The translations under genes were made by a program, and so were the position numbers. 44,713 bases of DNA. Origin: SAR324 cluster bacterium REDSEA-S27_B3 (GTDB lineage Bacteria; SAR324; NAC60-12). Location of the stretch: the NCBI GenBank assembly GCA_001627865.1, contig LUQO01000013.1, forward strand, positions 1 through 44,713, written 5' to 3'. Below the pieces are notes generated by a model that worked only from the letters and a program-made list of their open reading frames with translations, was not told the DNA's origin and did no database searches. Below are positions 27,889 to 36,421 of this stretch, in pieces. Positions within the stretch are counted from its first letter, which is position 1. Each line of letters starts with the position of its first letter.

Positions 27889-29202
27889 CTAAAATTTGAC
27901 CTTTAGACCAAACGCAGGGAAATTAGACCCGCATTTTTTTCTGCAATACAGTCCATACACTCCTGAACGATGATGGATGCGGAATAGCATCCTAGGTTCC
28001 ATAGGAAAGACAGGCAGGCCGATGTCCAGTTCAACCATGAAGTATGCAAGTAAGCGCTTTGTGTCCACTTCTCCCAGGGCCAATTCGGTCTTTGGGATTT
28101 CCTCTGCATAGGAAAGCCCATCTCCATAGGCAATGCTGACAGGAATTGGGTCTTGCAATATAGGCCACCGTAAGACAAGAAGGAGATTGGTTTCCCAATG
28201 CTTCTGAATCCCGAAATGCTTGCCAAGTTGTCCCTCGATCTCAAACTGTATCTTCCTGAGATTGGTAGACAACTTCCGGCTAATGGCCAGGGTCTCAATA
28301 TAAGATGGTCGGTAATTATACATCCCTTTAAGCACAATTTCCCCAAAACTATTGTCCACAATCTGCCCTTGATAGAAAGACAGGTACCATGCCGGTCCCC
28401 ACAGAAATGATAACTGGTCATCCGGGAAACCGTAGTCTGAAGAAGATGCCCCTGGAAACGATGAAACCCTGGATTCCTTTCTGAACAGGCTTTTTTCAGG
28501 AATTTCTTCAGAAGATTTCTCTAATTCGGAATCTGTAAACAAAGCAGTTTGAAGCTGATGCCATATTTGGTTGAGGCTATCCGAGAGAAATAAGCGATAT
28601 AGCCTGCAATCTGCTTTTCGCTCATCTTTTGAGACATTGCCTGAAAAGCAGGTGTCTTGAAGCATGTCAGGAGCTCCAGAGGAATTGAAAAGCGTGCCCA
28701 CGGAAGTAAAGATCAAACCTTTTGGTGGAGGGAGGATAAACCATAGTCCAATTCGTCCCGTACTATGTGTGTTGAGTTTTTTTGTGGGAACTCCAGGTAC
28801 TTCGAGTGTGAAAGAGTAATCGACTCTCGCGCTAGAAGTCACCAGTAGAAGTGTACCTGCTGTAACTGTTGAGAAACCCAGGTTCCTCCCAAAATCAAGC
28901 TGAGAATCACTTAGTTCGATTTCCACCGTTAATCTTTGAACCTTTTCATCGCTCGGCTCGACAACACAAGTATATGGACGAATGGTAAGGCTTTGCTCCA
29001 GTTGTTCGCAAATTAATCCATGAATCACAGGGTTGGCAGTTTGAACAATAATTGGGATAGGGAGGACAGTTTCACTCGAAATGGGTGTTGTGACTGGCGC
29101 CGGTGTGGAAGTTAATGGGAGTTGGCAGCTTGCAAAGAGGAAGTTACAGCAAAGGAGTCCCCTGATATATGCTTCTCTCAATCTCCAAAAGTCCTGAAAC
29201 AT
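27889..29202 (-). CDS. Predicted lipoprotein with C-terminal outer-membrane barrel-like region
   Basis: A 437-residue protein I do not recognise by family. The N-terminus (GLLCCNFLFASCQLPL) looks like a signal peptide with a lipobox around FASC at residue 26. Residues 50-210 form a soluble beta-rich part. A low-complexity Ser/Glu-rich linker (about 222-250) leads to alternating hydrophobic strands (LSFLWGPAWYLSFYQG, LKGMYNYRP, LLLVLRWPI, MLFRIHHRSGVYGLY). The last residue is phenylalanine in FGLKVKF, as in outer-membrane barrels. The HHRSG element recalls the His-x-Ser of PagL-like lipid A deacylases, but that is weak. The start lacks a clear ribosome site. The gene contains no TCCGGA motif, unlike most neighbours. 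It stands alone on its strand. Confidence 0.6.
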   Translation of the reverse strand: MFQDFWRLREAYIRGLLCCNFLFASCQLPLTSTPAPVTTPISSETVLPIPIIVQTANPVIHGLICEQLEQSLTIRPYTCVVEPSDEKVQRLTVEIELSDSQLDFGRNLGFSTVTAGTLLLVTSSARVDYSFTLEVPGVPTKKLNTHSTGRIGLWFILPPPKGLIFTSVGTLFNSSGAPDMLQDTCFSGNVSKDERKADCRLYRLFLSDSLNQIWHQLQTALFTDSELEKSSEEIPEKSLFRKESRVSSFPGASSSDYGFPDDQLSFLWGPAWYLSFYQGQIVDNSFGEIVLKGMYNYRPSYIETLAISRKLSTNLRKIQFEIEGQLGKHFGIQKHWETNLLLVLRWPILQDPIPVSIAYGDGLSYAEEIPKTELALGEVDTKRLLAYFMVELDIGLPVFPMEPRMLFRIHHRSGVYGLYCRKKCGSNFPAFGLKVKF

Positions 29203-29632
29203 TTATAATTTGTTTGAAGCTAATTGAATTACAAAAAATATGCTTTATTTCTTTTCACTTTTTCATATAACACATCAGAACAACTTTTTAAAGTTAACAA
29301 TTGAGATAGAATAACTACTGCATCAGCAGTTCGATTTGTTTCGCAATCTTACTTCAGCAAAAAAATCCATACTCTATGATCCTTTTACATAAGATATTTG
29401 TGTATATACAATGTAAAACTTAATAATCAAACTCTACTCCACCATTTTTATTAAAATAAAATAAATGTTGGATGATTTACAAGCATTATGAATTATTGGC
29501 TGAATTGAAAACCACCGGGAAGAACATCTTAGTCCGGGAATTCAGTTTAACAGTGTTTAACTGTTCTTTTGAGTTGACATCCAAGACTAAAAGTTCTAGG
29601 GTTCAAAATTTAAACTTTATAGATTGAATAAG
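29203..29632. other. AT-rich intergenic region
   Basis: About 430 bases between two divergent genes. It is AT-rich with no plausible ORF. A weak hairpin (ACTGC-ATCA-GCAGT) occurs near 29320 and another (ACAGT-GTTTA-ACTGT) near 29550. A possible promoter for the lpxH-like gene is listed separately. Confidence 0.5.
29574..29602 (+). promoter_or_regulatory. Possible promoter of the lpxH-like gene
   Basis: A perfect -35 TTGACA (29574-29579) is followed after 17 bases by TAGGGT, a poor -10 (3 of 6 matches). It lies about 30 bases before the start codon. Only the -35 element is convincing. Confidence 0.3.
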
Positions 29633-30412
29633 ATGCCTGAACTAAATGTATCAAATCCAGATGGTTTGCTGTACATAGTCACAGATTCACATCTGGATGA
29701 AAAATCTGCGCCTGCCACAGAATTTGCGGAGATGCTGTCTCAGCTGGAAAATCCGCACACGGTGGTGTTTCTTGGGGATCTTTTTGTAATCTGGCTTGCT
29801 CCTCCAAAGTTCTGGACAGGCATGCACCGCAAAGTTATGTCAGGATTTCAGCGCCTGAAAGATAAAGGCTGCAACGTTGTGTTCATTGCGGGAAACAGGG
29901 ACATGCTGCTGCCTCGTAAATTTACAGAACGCTGGAAACAGAGCCTCCCTTTCACTCATTTTATACACAACGACTGGTATTTGAACTGGGGCAGCAAACG
30001 TTATGGATTTATCCACGGAGATAGCATCAATTATAATGACCGTCAATATTTGCGCTGGAAAGCCCTGTCCCGGAACTGGGCCTTTGAAGGATTATTCAGG
30101 ATAATGCCCGCGCAGTTAGCCCGCTGGATTGCAGAGCAGTTGGAAGCAAAGCTGGTTGATTCCAATAAAGAATTCAAAATCCGCTTTCCTGAAAAGGAAA
30201 TGAAGGAATTCGCAAACTCTGTGCTTCCAAAAGTGGACCAGTATTTTGTTGGTCATTTTCACCTAGATCGATTAATTGAGGTTGAGGGATGTTCAAGTGT
30301 GTTGCGAGTTATTCCAGACTGGCTTTCACAGAGGACAGTGGTCAGAGTTCATGCACAGGGCGATATAGATGTTCTTCGTTATCAAGACGGCAATCTGAAT
30401 ATTGCTCAATAA
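29633..30412 (+). CDS. lpxH: LpxH-like metallophosphoesterase
   Basis: A 259-residue calcineurin-like phosphoesterase with the full metal-site series: TDSHLDE, FLGDLFVIW, AGNRDMLL, HGDS and GHFHLD. GDLF followed by W and GNRD instead of GNHD are typical of LpxH, the UDP-2,3-diacylglucosamine pyrophosphatase of lipid A synthesis. lpxK elsewhere in the window shows that the cell makes lipid A. It is more distant than classical LpxH (APPKFW in place of the usual GDD region), so the exact substrate is not certain. ATG 29633 is chosen over TTG 29624; neither has a strong ribosome site. The stop overlaps the open frame of the next gene. Confidence 0.75.
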   Translation: MPELNVSNPDGLLYIVTDSHLDEKSAPATEFAEMLSQLENPHTVVFLGDLFVIWLAPPKFWTGMHRKVMSGFQRLKDKGCNVVFIAGNRDMLLPRKFTERWKQSLPFTHFIHNDWYLNWGSKRYGFIHGDSINYNDRQYLRWKALSRNWAFEGLFRIMPAQLARWIAEQLEAKLVDSNKEFKIRFPEKEMKEFANSVLPKVDQYFVGHFHLDRLIEVEGCSSVLRVIPDWLSQRTVVRVHAQGDIDVLRYQDGNLNIAQ

Positions 30413-30488
30413 TCAATTGTTAAAATCTGTTCTTGATTCCACCATCCAGTTGCACAGCTGGTACTGTGTCCAATATGAGTATAATCCA

Positions 30489-31616
30489 ATGACATCTGAT
30501 CTCAACAGACTGCTGGAAAATCCGGAAAAGACGATGACCTCCATCATCCAGCGGGTAGCTACCGGTCCGGAACTCAGCAAAAGCATTTCGTTTGAAGAAG
30601 CACGTGCCGGGATGCAGATTGTATTGGAAGGCATGGCTGACCCTGTGCAGGCTGCGGTATTTTTAATTGGTTTGCGTGTAAAACGAGAGACGGAAGATGA
30701 GAACAAAGGCATTTTTCAGGGCATACTTGACAAAACAATCCTGCTTAAAACGGATGTGGATGAACTGGTGGACATAGCTGATCCTTACAATGGTTTCAGT
30801 CGCAGCCTTCCTTCTTCACCCTTTTTGCCCGCGCTGCTGGCGGAATCCGGAGTAGCTGCTGTATCACACGGAAGAGACACAGTCGCTCCAAAATTTGGTG
30901 TCACACACAGCCAGGTTTTACGCGAAGCAGGCCTATCCGTAAATCTTTCTGCAGATGAAGTGTGCAGGCAATTGATTGATCCCGGCACAGGCTGGGCATA
31001 TTTTGATCAAAGCATTTATTGTCCTAGCCTTTTTGAGTTGGATGAATTACGTAAAAAAATAGTAAAACGGACTGCAATTTCTACAGCTGAGGTACTAACC
31101 GGACCAGCTCGGGGACGCGGCAAAACTCATTTGGTTACAGGATATGTGCACAATGCATATCCGCCTGTTTATACAATGCTGGCTCGACACTCCGGATTTA
31201 ATTCCATGCTGCTGTTAAGAGGTACGGAGGGCGGGGTTACTCCCTCACTGCGTAAACGGGGTGAGTTTATACGTTTCTATGACCAGGGTAAGGAACAGGT
31301 TGTTGAAGCGGATCCATCAGAAATTGGAATTAAGAGGGATAACCGAATGGTTCCAATTCCTCAAGCACTGCTGTCGGAGAAAGACAGTGAATTTGGTCCG
31401 AATGACAAAAACGCTGATATCGCTAAACTTGCGGCAAAAGAAGGACTGGAGGCTCTGGAAGGTGCCGGCAATGCCACAAGTGATGCTCTGCTCTATCTTG
31501 CGTCTTTGATTTTATGGCACCTAGGGAAATATAATTCTTTTCAGTCAGCCTCGTCAGACATGCGAAAAATTCTGTCCAGTGGAAAAGCCGCGGTACGTTT
31601 CAGAAATGCCGCATGA
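30489..31616 (+). CDS. Anthranilate phosphoribosyltransferase-like protein (TrpD2/YbiB type)
   Basis: A protein of 375 residues from ATG 30489, in the nucleoside phosphorylase/TrpD fold family. The N-terminal helical bundle (ISFEEARAGMQIVLEGMADPVQAAVFLIGLRVK) and the glycine-poor phosphoribosyl region (GVAAVSHGRDTVAPKFGVTHSQVL) match TrpD relatives. The usual TrpD GTGGD loop reads DPYNGFSRSLP, so anthranilate transferase activity is doubtful. YbiB-like members bind nucleic acid. The frame is open to a TTG at 30402, within the lpxH-like gene; I prefer the ATG because the TrpD-like domain begins after it. Probably cotranscribed with the gene before it. Confidence 0.7.
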   Translation: MTSDLNRLLENPEKTMTSIIQRVATGPELSKSISFEEARAGMQIVLEGMADPVQAAVFLIGLRVKRETEDENKGIFQGILDKTILLKTDVDELVDIADPYNGFSRSLPSSPFLPALLAESGVAAVSHGRDTVAPKFGVTHSQVLREAGLSVNLSADEVCRQLIDPGTGWAYFDQSIYCPSLFELDELRKKIVKRTAISTAEVLTGPARGRGKTHLVTGYVHNAYPPVYTMLARHSGFNSMLLLRGTEGGVTPSLRKRGEFIRFYDQGKEQVVEADPSEIGIKRDNRMVPIPQALLSEKDSEFGPNDKNADIAKLAAKEGLEALEGAGNATSDALLYLASLILWHLGKYNSFQSASSDMRKILSSGKAAVRFRNAA

Positions 31617-31796
31617 AATAGTTCAGTCTAAATGATTTTTCGTTGATAGCTGGACTGTGGTCAGATATGAAGTTCATCAGCTTTCAGCAACAGGGTTTTT
31701 TGTAACAGTTTTGGAAATTTCACCATATTATTGCTATGGTTGCAGAAGCATCAAAGATCACTAACTAAATAAACTTAAACTAAAAATGAGGACATT

Positions 31797-32159
31797 ATGG
31801 GAACTAAAAAAAATATTGAATCATATTTTCAAAATACAAATTTTCAAAACGCAGTAAAATTATTGATAATAATTTTCTTTGTGGTCCTCTTTTCTTCCGC
31901 ATGTATTACACTAGGGAAAGATTTTCCGGAACAAAATGTTCCAAAGATCAAGATTGGAGTGACTACAAAAAATGAAATTCACCGGTTATTCGGCTCCCCA
32001 TGGCTTTCCGGAGTTCAGGATGGACAGCCGGCATGGACTTATGGCAATTATGATTACGCCTTGTTTGGTGAAAGAAAAGCAAAGGATCTGGTAATTCAAT
32101 TTGATGATGATGGAATAGTATCATCATTTACTTTCAGTACAACCGAACACACGGAATAA
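31797..32159 (+). CDS. BamE/SmpA-like small lipoprotein
   Basis: A 120-residue protein with an unusually long N-terminus before its membrane segment (IIIFFVVLFSSAC), which ends in a lipobox with Cys36. The mature domain reads VPKIKIGVTTKNEIHRLFGSPWLSG and later PAWTYGNYDYALFG, a close fit to the SmpA/OmlA (BamE) pattern, where a Gly-x-Thr helix is followed by the FG-P turn and W-Y. BamE is an accessory lipoprotein of the outer-membrane assembly machine; many BamE-like proteins have other roles. Flanking spaces (175 and 85 bases) suggest its own transcript. Confidence 0.75.
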   Translation: MGTKKNIESYFQNTNFQNAVKLLIIIFFVVLFSSACITLGKDFPEQNVPKIKIGVTTKNEIHRLFGSPWLSGVQDGQPAWTYGNYDYALFGERKAKDLVIQFDDDGIVSSFTFSTTEHTE

Positions 32160-32244
32160 TTTCGATTAAAATTACATTAGCAAAAGATTTCTTGAGATAT
32201 TACTGGTTGATTAACTATTATTTGATCAACAGGAAAGTTCAGCT

Positions 32245-32697
32245 ATGGCATTCAGGGCATCATCCAAAATTATTATTTTACTGATTATTCTGTGTATTAC
32301 AGCATTTTCAGTGCATGCGCAAAAGGAAATATTTCCTGATTCTGATCTGCTTGATGTTGAAGAAGCCTTTGCGATTGACCACATTGTAATTGGCCCAAAC
32401 GAAGCAATTGTACGTTGGGAAATTTCTGAAAATTATTATTTATACAAAGACAAATTTGTTTTCAGCAGCAAAGATTTTTTCATCGATCAAATTCAATTCC
32501 CTCCTGCTGTAATGAAATACGACGAATTCTTTGGGTTAAGCGAAGTTTACTACAATGTGGTGGAGACAACTTTGATGCTTACACCAAAAAACAAAGCTAA
32601 GACGAAAGGGGTTCTGGAAGTATCATTCCAGGGATGCTGGGGTGGCGGAGTTTGCTATCCTCCGACTAAATCTTCTCTGAATATCAGCGGGCTCTAA
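32245..32697 (+). CDS. Free-standing DsbD alpha (N-terminal) domain protein
   Basis: A 150-residue secreted protein with signal peptide (IIILLIILCITAFSVHAQ). The mature part matches the periplasmic immunoglobulin-like alpha domain of DsbD: AIVRWEISENYYLYKDKFVF and the cysteine pair in QGCWGGGVCYPP (Cys-x5-Cys, as in QGCADAGFCYPP of E. coli). In DsbD this domain hands electrons to periplasmic partners. Here the membrane beta domain and thioredoxin-like gamma domain are absent from the protein and from neighbouring genes. It may pair with a CcdA-like protein elsewhere. Convergent with pfaC, 47 bases apart. Confidence 0.85.
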   Translation: MAFRASSKIIILLIILCITAFSVHAQKEIFPDSDLLDVEEAFAIDHIVIGPNEAIVRWEISENYYLYKDKFVFSSKDFFIDQIQFPPAVMKYDEFFGLSEVYYNVVETTLMLTPKNKAKTKGVLEVSFQGCWGGGVCYPPTKSSLNISGL

Positions 32698-32743
32698 TGA
32701 ATCATGCTTCATTTTGCAGGCAATGATTTTTTTCATGAACAGT

Positions 32744-35700
32744 TTATTGTTCTTCTTCTGATATTCCCACCGTAATGTCGGAAATTTCATAAATTCTCAG
32801 ATCTTCCCTCCATAAATTTGCATCCGCGGTCAGGATCACCTGCTTATCATTTTTCTCAATGATTTTTACATGCAGATCCAGTTGCATATACTTTGTTGTT
32901 GGTATAATTTGTCCACGATATTTCCAGATCACTTTATTCAAAACAGGTGAGAAACGTGGATTCCGGAAGGAGTTCCCCAGACCCTGAAAAATTGCGAAAG
33001 CCTGCAGTGCCTGTATAACTGCCTCCACTCCAAGTGAACCGGGCATTACAGGATCCTGATAAAAATGACATGGAAAAAACCAGTCGTTCGGATTTATTTC
33101 CTTTCGGGCATACGCGTAACCGTTCCCGTAATTCCCACCATTTGCAACAAGAACAATTTCATCTGAGAATGTAAGTTGCCCGGAAGACAGACGCAAATGT
33201 GGACGTGTACTGTGTTCACCTAGAATGTTCCTGAAATCATTTGAGTTTAAATCCAGATTTTCGGACTGTACCTGAGGATTATTTTCAATCCATGGAGAGG
33301 CCGATTTACCGCTATCCAATCCCACCTGAGCCGCAAGCGCTTCCTTGGTAAAATAACCAAACATGGTATTACCATGATAAAATTGCTGACCATCACAGCT
33401 CAGGGAAAAGCTGTGTGTTTGTATGATTGTGTCTCCGGATGAAACTGTTGAAAGAAGTTCAACCTCATTCACAATTGTCTTGCCTCGCAAGTCAGGATTA
33501 CTGAGTAATGTGCCGTTTCCGTCCAGGTTGCGGTAGCATAAATCAAGCTCCGGAAAAGACAATATTGCTCCGGAATGTGTGGACAGAAATCCACAGGATT
33601 GCAGGGCAATTTCCATCAATACCGAATACGGCATGTTTGCCGGATGTGAATTATCAAGAAAATACCAAGCATCTTCAGGCACATCGTATTCGCTGACAAG
33701 ACTCATCGGCTTGTCAAATTCCATTCGTGTGCCCATCAAATCATACACCCTGGAAACTAACTGAAAATCTCCGTTAGGATTGCGCTGCATTGAACGACCT
33801 TTATAAATGGAAAAGTCAGAACCAAAACACTTGTCAACATCACCCAATGCAAATTCCCAGACCATTTGCTCATCCGCGGCAAGCTGACGGCTTGATGTTT
33901 GTGTTTCCTTTTTTTGTTGCAGCTGAGCTGTGTCTTCTTTTTTAAACTCGGTGCGCTGATTTTTTGTGACACGCGCATGAGAAGTCTTTTCTGCCAGTTG
34001 TACTCCAAGGTCTCGGAAATCAACAACGATTCTATCACCAACCAGGATATCGATATCCGCAATCGCGTATGGGTGTGGTTCAAGGCCAATTTCCTTGACT
34101 TCAACCTGATATTTCATTTTTGGATCCCCTGGGATTACCTGTCCCCTGCAGCGAACTATTTGCGGCAAATCGTGAATGGGCTGAAAAGTGGCGTCTTCAA
34201 CCAGGGTCTGCATACCAATATACAGCATGAAAAACTGAAGCAGTTGTACGCAGCCTTCTGCCATCAGTGAACCTGCCATCACAGGATCATCCTTAAAATG
34301 ACATGGGAAGTACCAGTCATCCGGAGCTAAATCCTTTTCCGCGACGATGTAACCAAGTCCAAAGGAGCCGCCATGTGCTTCCACAGAGAGAATACGATCT
34401 GACATAAGGAACTGGTCCGGAGCATTTTTCAGTGAAGGATTTTTTCCATGCTGGTTATATTCATCGCCAAAACATCCGGCAGGATTTCCTGCTGAAATTT
34501 CCAGCAGTTCCTTTCGCGTGAAAGCTGATTTTGTGCAATGCAGAAGCTGAGGGAAATGAAGTTTCTCTGCTTTCTTTTTTGCTTCAAGTTCCTGGTCAGT
34601 GTGAATCACCCCTTTGCCCTGGGCCAGGTCTTCATCGGAGAAAAAACCGGCGCATCCGTTGTCCATTCGCAGCACCATTTTGTCACCTACAAAACACTCA
34701 TAATTAAAGAAAAACAACAAGTTTTGATCATGCCTGGCAAAGGAGTTAATGGAAATTTCGTAGCGTAAAGTCTGACCTTCCAGCGGCATGTCGTCCAGGT
34801 AAGTCAAGGTGCAGTCCAGCAGGCGGTACACTTTTTCACCCTGGCATTCAAAGTCAATCCCAAGGTAACTGATCAGCAGCAAGTCACATTGACCGGACTC
34901 AACAGCAACAGCCCATGGGATATGTCCATCGGTTGTGTACCAGGCGTTTTGTGGGATGTCGTATTCTGTTGTGACAGTTGAGGGTTTGAATTCTCCCAGC
35001 TTGCCGTCAAGTTTTGTCACTCGACTGACCAGTAAATATGGTTCAATCGGCAGCCGCACACATCTTCTGTAGCTGTCAATTGCCTTGTACTCAGCGCCAA
35101 AAACATTGGAGATGCTGCCGCCGGCAAGTTCCTTTAAATCCTGATAATCAAAAACTGCTTTTATATGTCTTGCAGTCTGTTCCGGAATGCTCACAGATTT
35201 CTGTTCAGGGATTATTTCAGTTAAGGGCAGTTGACCTGTGCTGATCTGGGATGAAGTCCCCATCATGGAACTGATAATGCCTGCAAACTGCTTCATACCA
35301 TGCTGCCTCAAATTCAGAAAGGCGGTGTGGGAGGCATTTCTTCTGGAACCATATTCACCAGGAAAACCTGCAATAGATGAGATGCTCATGGGAGGCAATT
35401 CATTTGCGGTTACATTTGGAACTGTGCCCATCAAAGCTTTTGAAGGTCCTGATACAACAGGAATTTGCTGTTGGATTGCTGATTGATCTGAAATTTGAAG
35501 AGACTGAACATTCGTATGAGGGGGAACTGTGACAGGCTGTGGCTTTAAATATGGTTCAGCCTTGGTTTTTTCCTTGGCGCTAAGATCAAGTCCTTCTATG
35601 CCATTTGCAAACACTTCCTGTATTGGTGTTCCTCCAAGCCTGATTGTTTGCAGGAGCTGCTTTGCAGGCTGAATTGGGATTTCCGGAAAAAGTGGATCAA

Positions 35701-36421
35701 GTTTGACAGGTACGCGATGACTGACCAGGCTGGAAAGCGCCTGAAGAATCATGGCACGATTGTCGGTACCCTTGCGGTTTACACTAATGGAGATATGAGG
35801 CCTTGCTTCCAAAGTTTCGCTGATCCACTTTGAACAGGTAGTGCGCGGTCCTAAATCAACAAAAATCCTTGCGCCATCCTGGTAAACTTTTTCTATAAGC
35901 CGGCTATAGTCAACCGTTCTTCCGTAGATAGAGGCAATGTTGTGTGCAAGTGTTTCAGTGTCCAGTTTCGAAATTCCGTAATCAATTGCTGAATAAAAAT
36001 CAATTTCCGGACTTTCGATAACTTTATCTGTATGTACTCGTTTTATTTCTTCATATTCAGTTTTGACCGGATCACAATGCACAACATCTGTTACAGGAAT
36101 CGGAGTTGGCTGTTCACCAAGCATCTCACAGACACGCATACATGCAGTAGGCTCTCCGGCGATTACTACTTCTCGAGGGGTATTTATCAGGATTAAATAA
36201 GCATGAGGTTCCTTGTCCACGGCAGCCTGGACTTCCACGGCAGGCAGCTTTACTGTGTAACTGCCCCAGAGTGTCTCCTTCTGGAAAGCATCCGGCTTAA
36301 GTTCCCATGCTTCACGTACGGCATTCATCGGTCCTGCCAGCCTTTCCTTGAAGAGGCTGGAAGTATTCAAAACATGGCTCATGTTGCACATGCTTTCCCA
36401 AACACCAAGTCCATACAGCAA
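32744..36421 (-). CDS. pfaC: PUFA synthase PfaC, C-terminal part (rest of AT, then tandem dehydratases), separated by frameshift
   Basis: A 1225-residue frame that completes the gene begun at 39879. Residues 1 to about 250 are the second half of an acyltransferase (LYGLGVW; a VVIAGEPTACMRV segment; ARIFVDLGPRTTCSKW). Two FabA-like dehydratase didomains follow, about 420-800 and 830-1220. Each has a first hot-dog fold without the active site and a second with it: DDWYFPCHFKDDPVMAGSL and NDWFFPCHFYQDPVMPGSL, where His and Asp are catalytic. These remove water during PUFA chain building. ATG 36421 is not a real start: it lies inside the conserved AT, and removing one copy of a 14-bp duplication fuses it to the upstream frame. 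The joined protein would be about 2370 residues. Confidence 0.9.
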   Translation of the reverse strand: MLYGLGVWESMCNMSHVLNTSSLFKERLAGPMNAVREAWELKPDAFQKETLWGSYTVKLPAVEVQAAVDKEPHAYLILINTPREVVIAGEPTACMRVCEMLGEQPTPIPVTDVVHCDPVKTEYEEIKRVHTDKVIESPEIDFYSAIDYGISKLDTETLAHNIASIYGRTVDYSRLIEKVYQDGARIFVDLGPRTTCSKWISETLEARPHISISVNRKGTDNRAMILQALSSLVSHRVPVKLDPLFPEIPIQPAKQLLQTIRLGGTPIQEVFANGIEGLDLSAKEKTKAEPYLKPQPVTVPPHTNVQSLQISDQSAIQQQIPVVSGPSKALMGTVPNVTANELPPMSISSIAGFPGEYGSRRNASHTAFLNLRQHGMKQFAGIISSMMGTSSQISTGQLPLTEIIPEQKSVSIPEQTARHIKAVFDYQDLKELAGGSISNVFGAEYKAIDSYRRCVRLPIEPYLLVSRVTKLDGKLGEFKPSTVTTEYDIPQNAWYTTDGHIPWAVAVESGQCDLLLISYLGIDFECQGEKVYRLLDCTLTYLDDMPLEGQTLRYEISINSFARHDQNLLFFFNYECFVGDKMVLRMDNGCAGFFSDEDLAQGKGVIHTDQELEAKKKAEKLHFPQLLHCTKSAFTRKELLEISAGNPAGCFGDEYNQHGKNPSLKNAPDQFLMSDRILSVEAHGGSFGLGYIVAEKDLAPDDWYFPCHFKDDPVMAGSLMAEGCVQLLQFFMLYIGMQTLVEDATFQPIHDLPQIVRCRGQVIPGDPKMKYQVEVKEIGLEPHPYAIADIDILVGDRIVVDFRDLGVQLAEKTSHARVTKNQRTEFKKEDTAQLQQKKETQTSSRQLAADEQMVWEFALGDVDKCFGSDFSIYKGRSMQRNPNGDFQLVSRVYDLMGTRMEFDKPMSLVSEYDVPEDAWYFLDNSHPANMPYSVLMEIALQSCGFLSTHSGAILSFPELDLCYRNLDGNGTLLSNPDLRGKTIVNEVELLSTVSSGDTIIQTHSFSLSCDGQQFYHGNTMFGYFTKEALAAQVGLDSGKSASPWIENNPQVQSENLDLNSNDFRNILGEHSTRPHLRLSSGQLTFSDEIVLVANGGNYGNGYAYARKEINPNDWFFPCHFYQDPVMPGSLGVEAVIQALQAFAIFQGLGNSFRNPRFSPVLNKVIWKYRGQIIPTTKYMQLDLHVKIIEKNDKQVILTADANLWREDLRIYEISDITVGISEEEQ

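Noticed and set aside
30402..30488. TTG-started N-terminal extension of the TrpD-like protein
   Set aside because: The extension lacks family similarity and overlaps the previous gene; ATG 30489 fits the domain start better.
31695..31745. Possible promoter before the BamE-like gene (TTGGAA, 17 bases, CTATGG)
   Set aside because: Only a few positions match consensus in an AT-rich region; not better than chance.
32697..32715. ATGAA...TTCAT hairpin with T run between the dsbD-alpha gene and pfaC
   Set aside because: A 5-bp A/T-rich stem; too weak for a Rho-independent terminator.
36419..36421. ATG 36421 as start of an independent AT-DH gene
   Set aside because: It lies within the conserved AT motif and exists as an apparent start only because of the 14-bp duplication.
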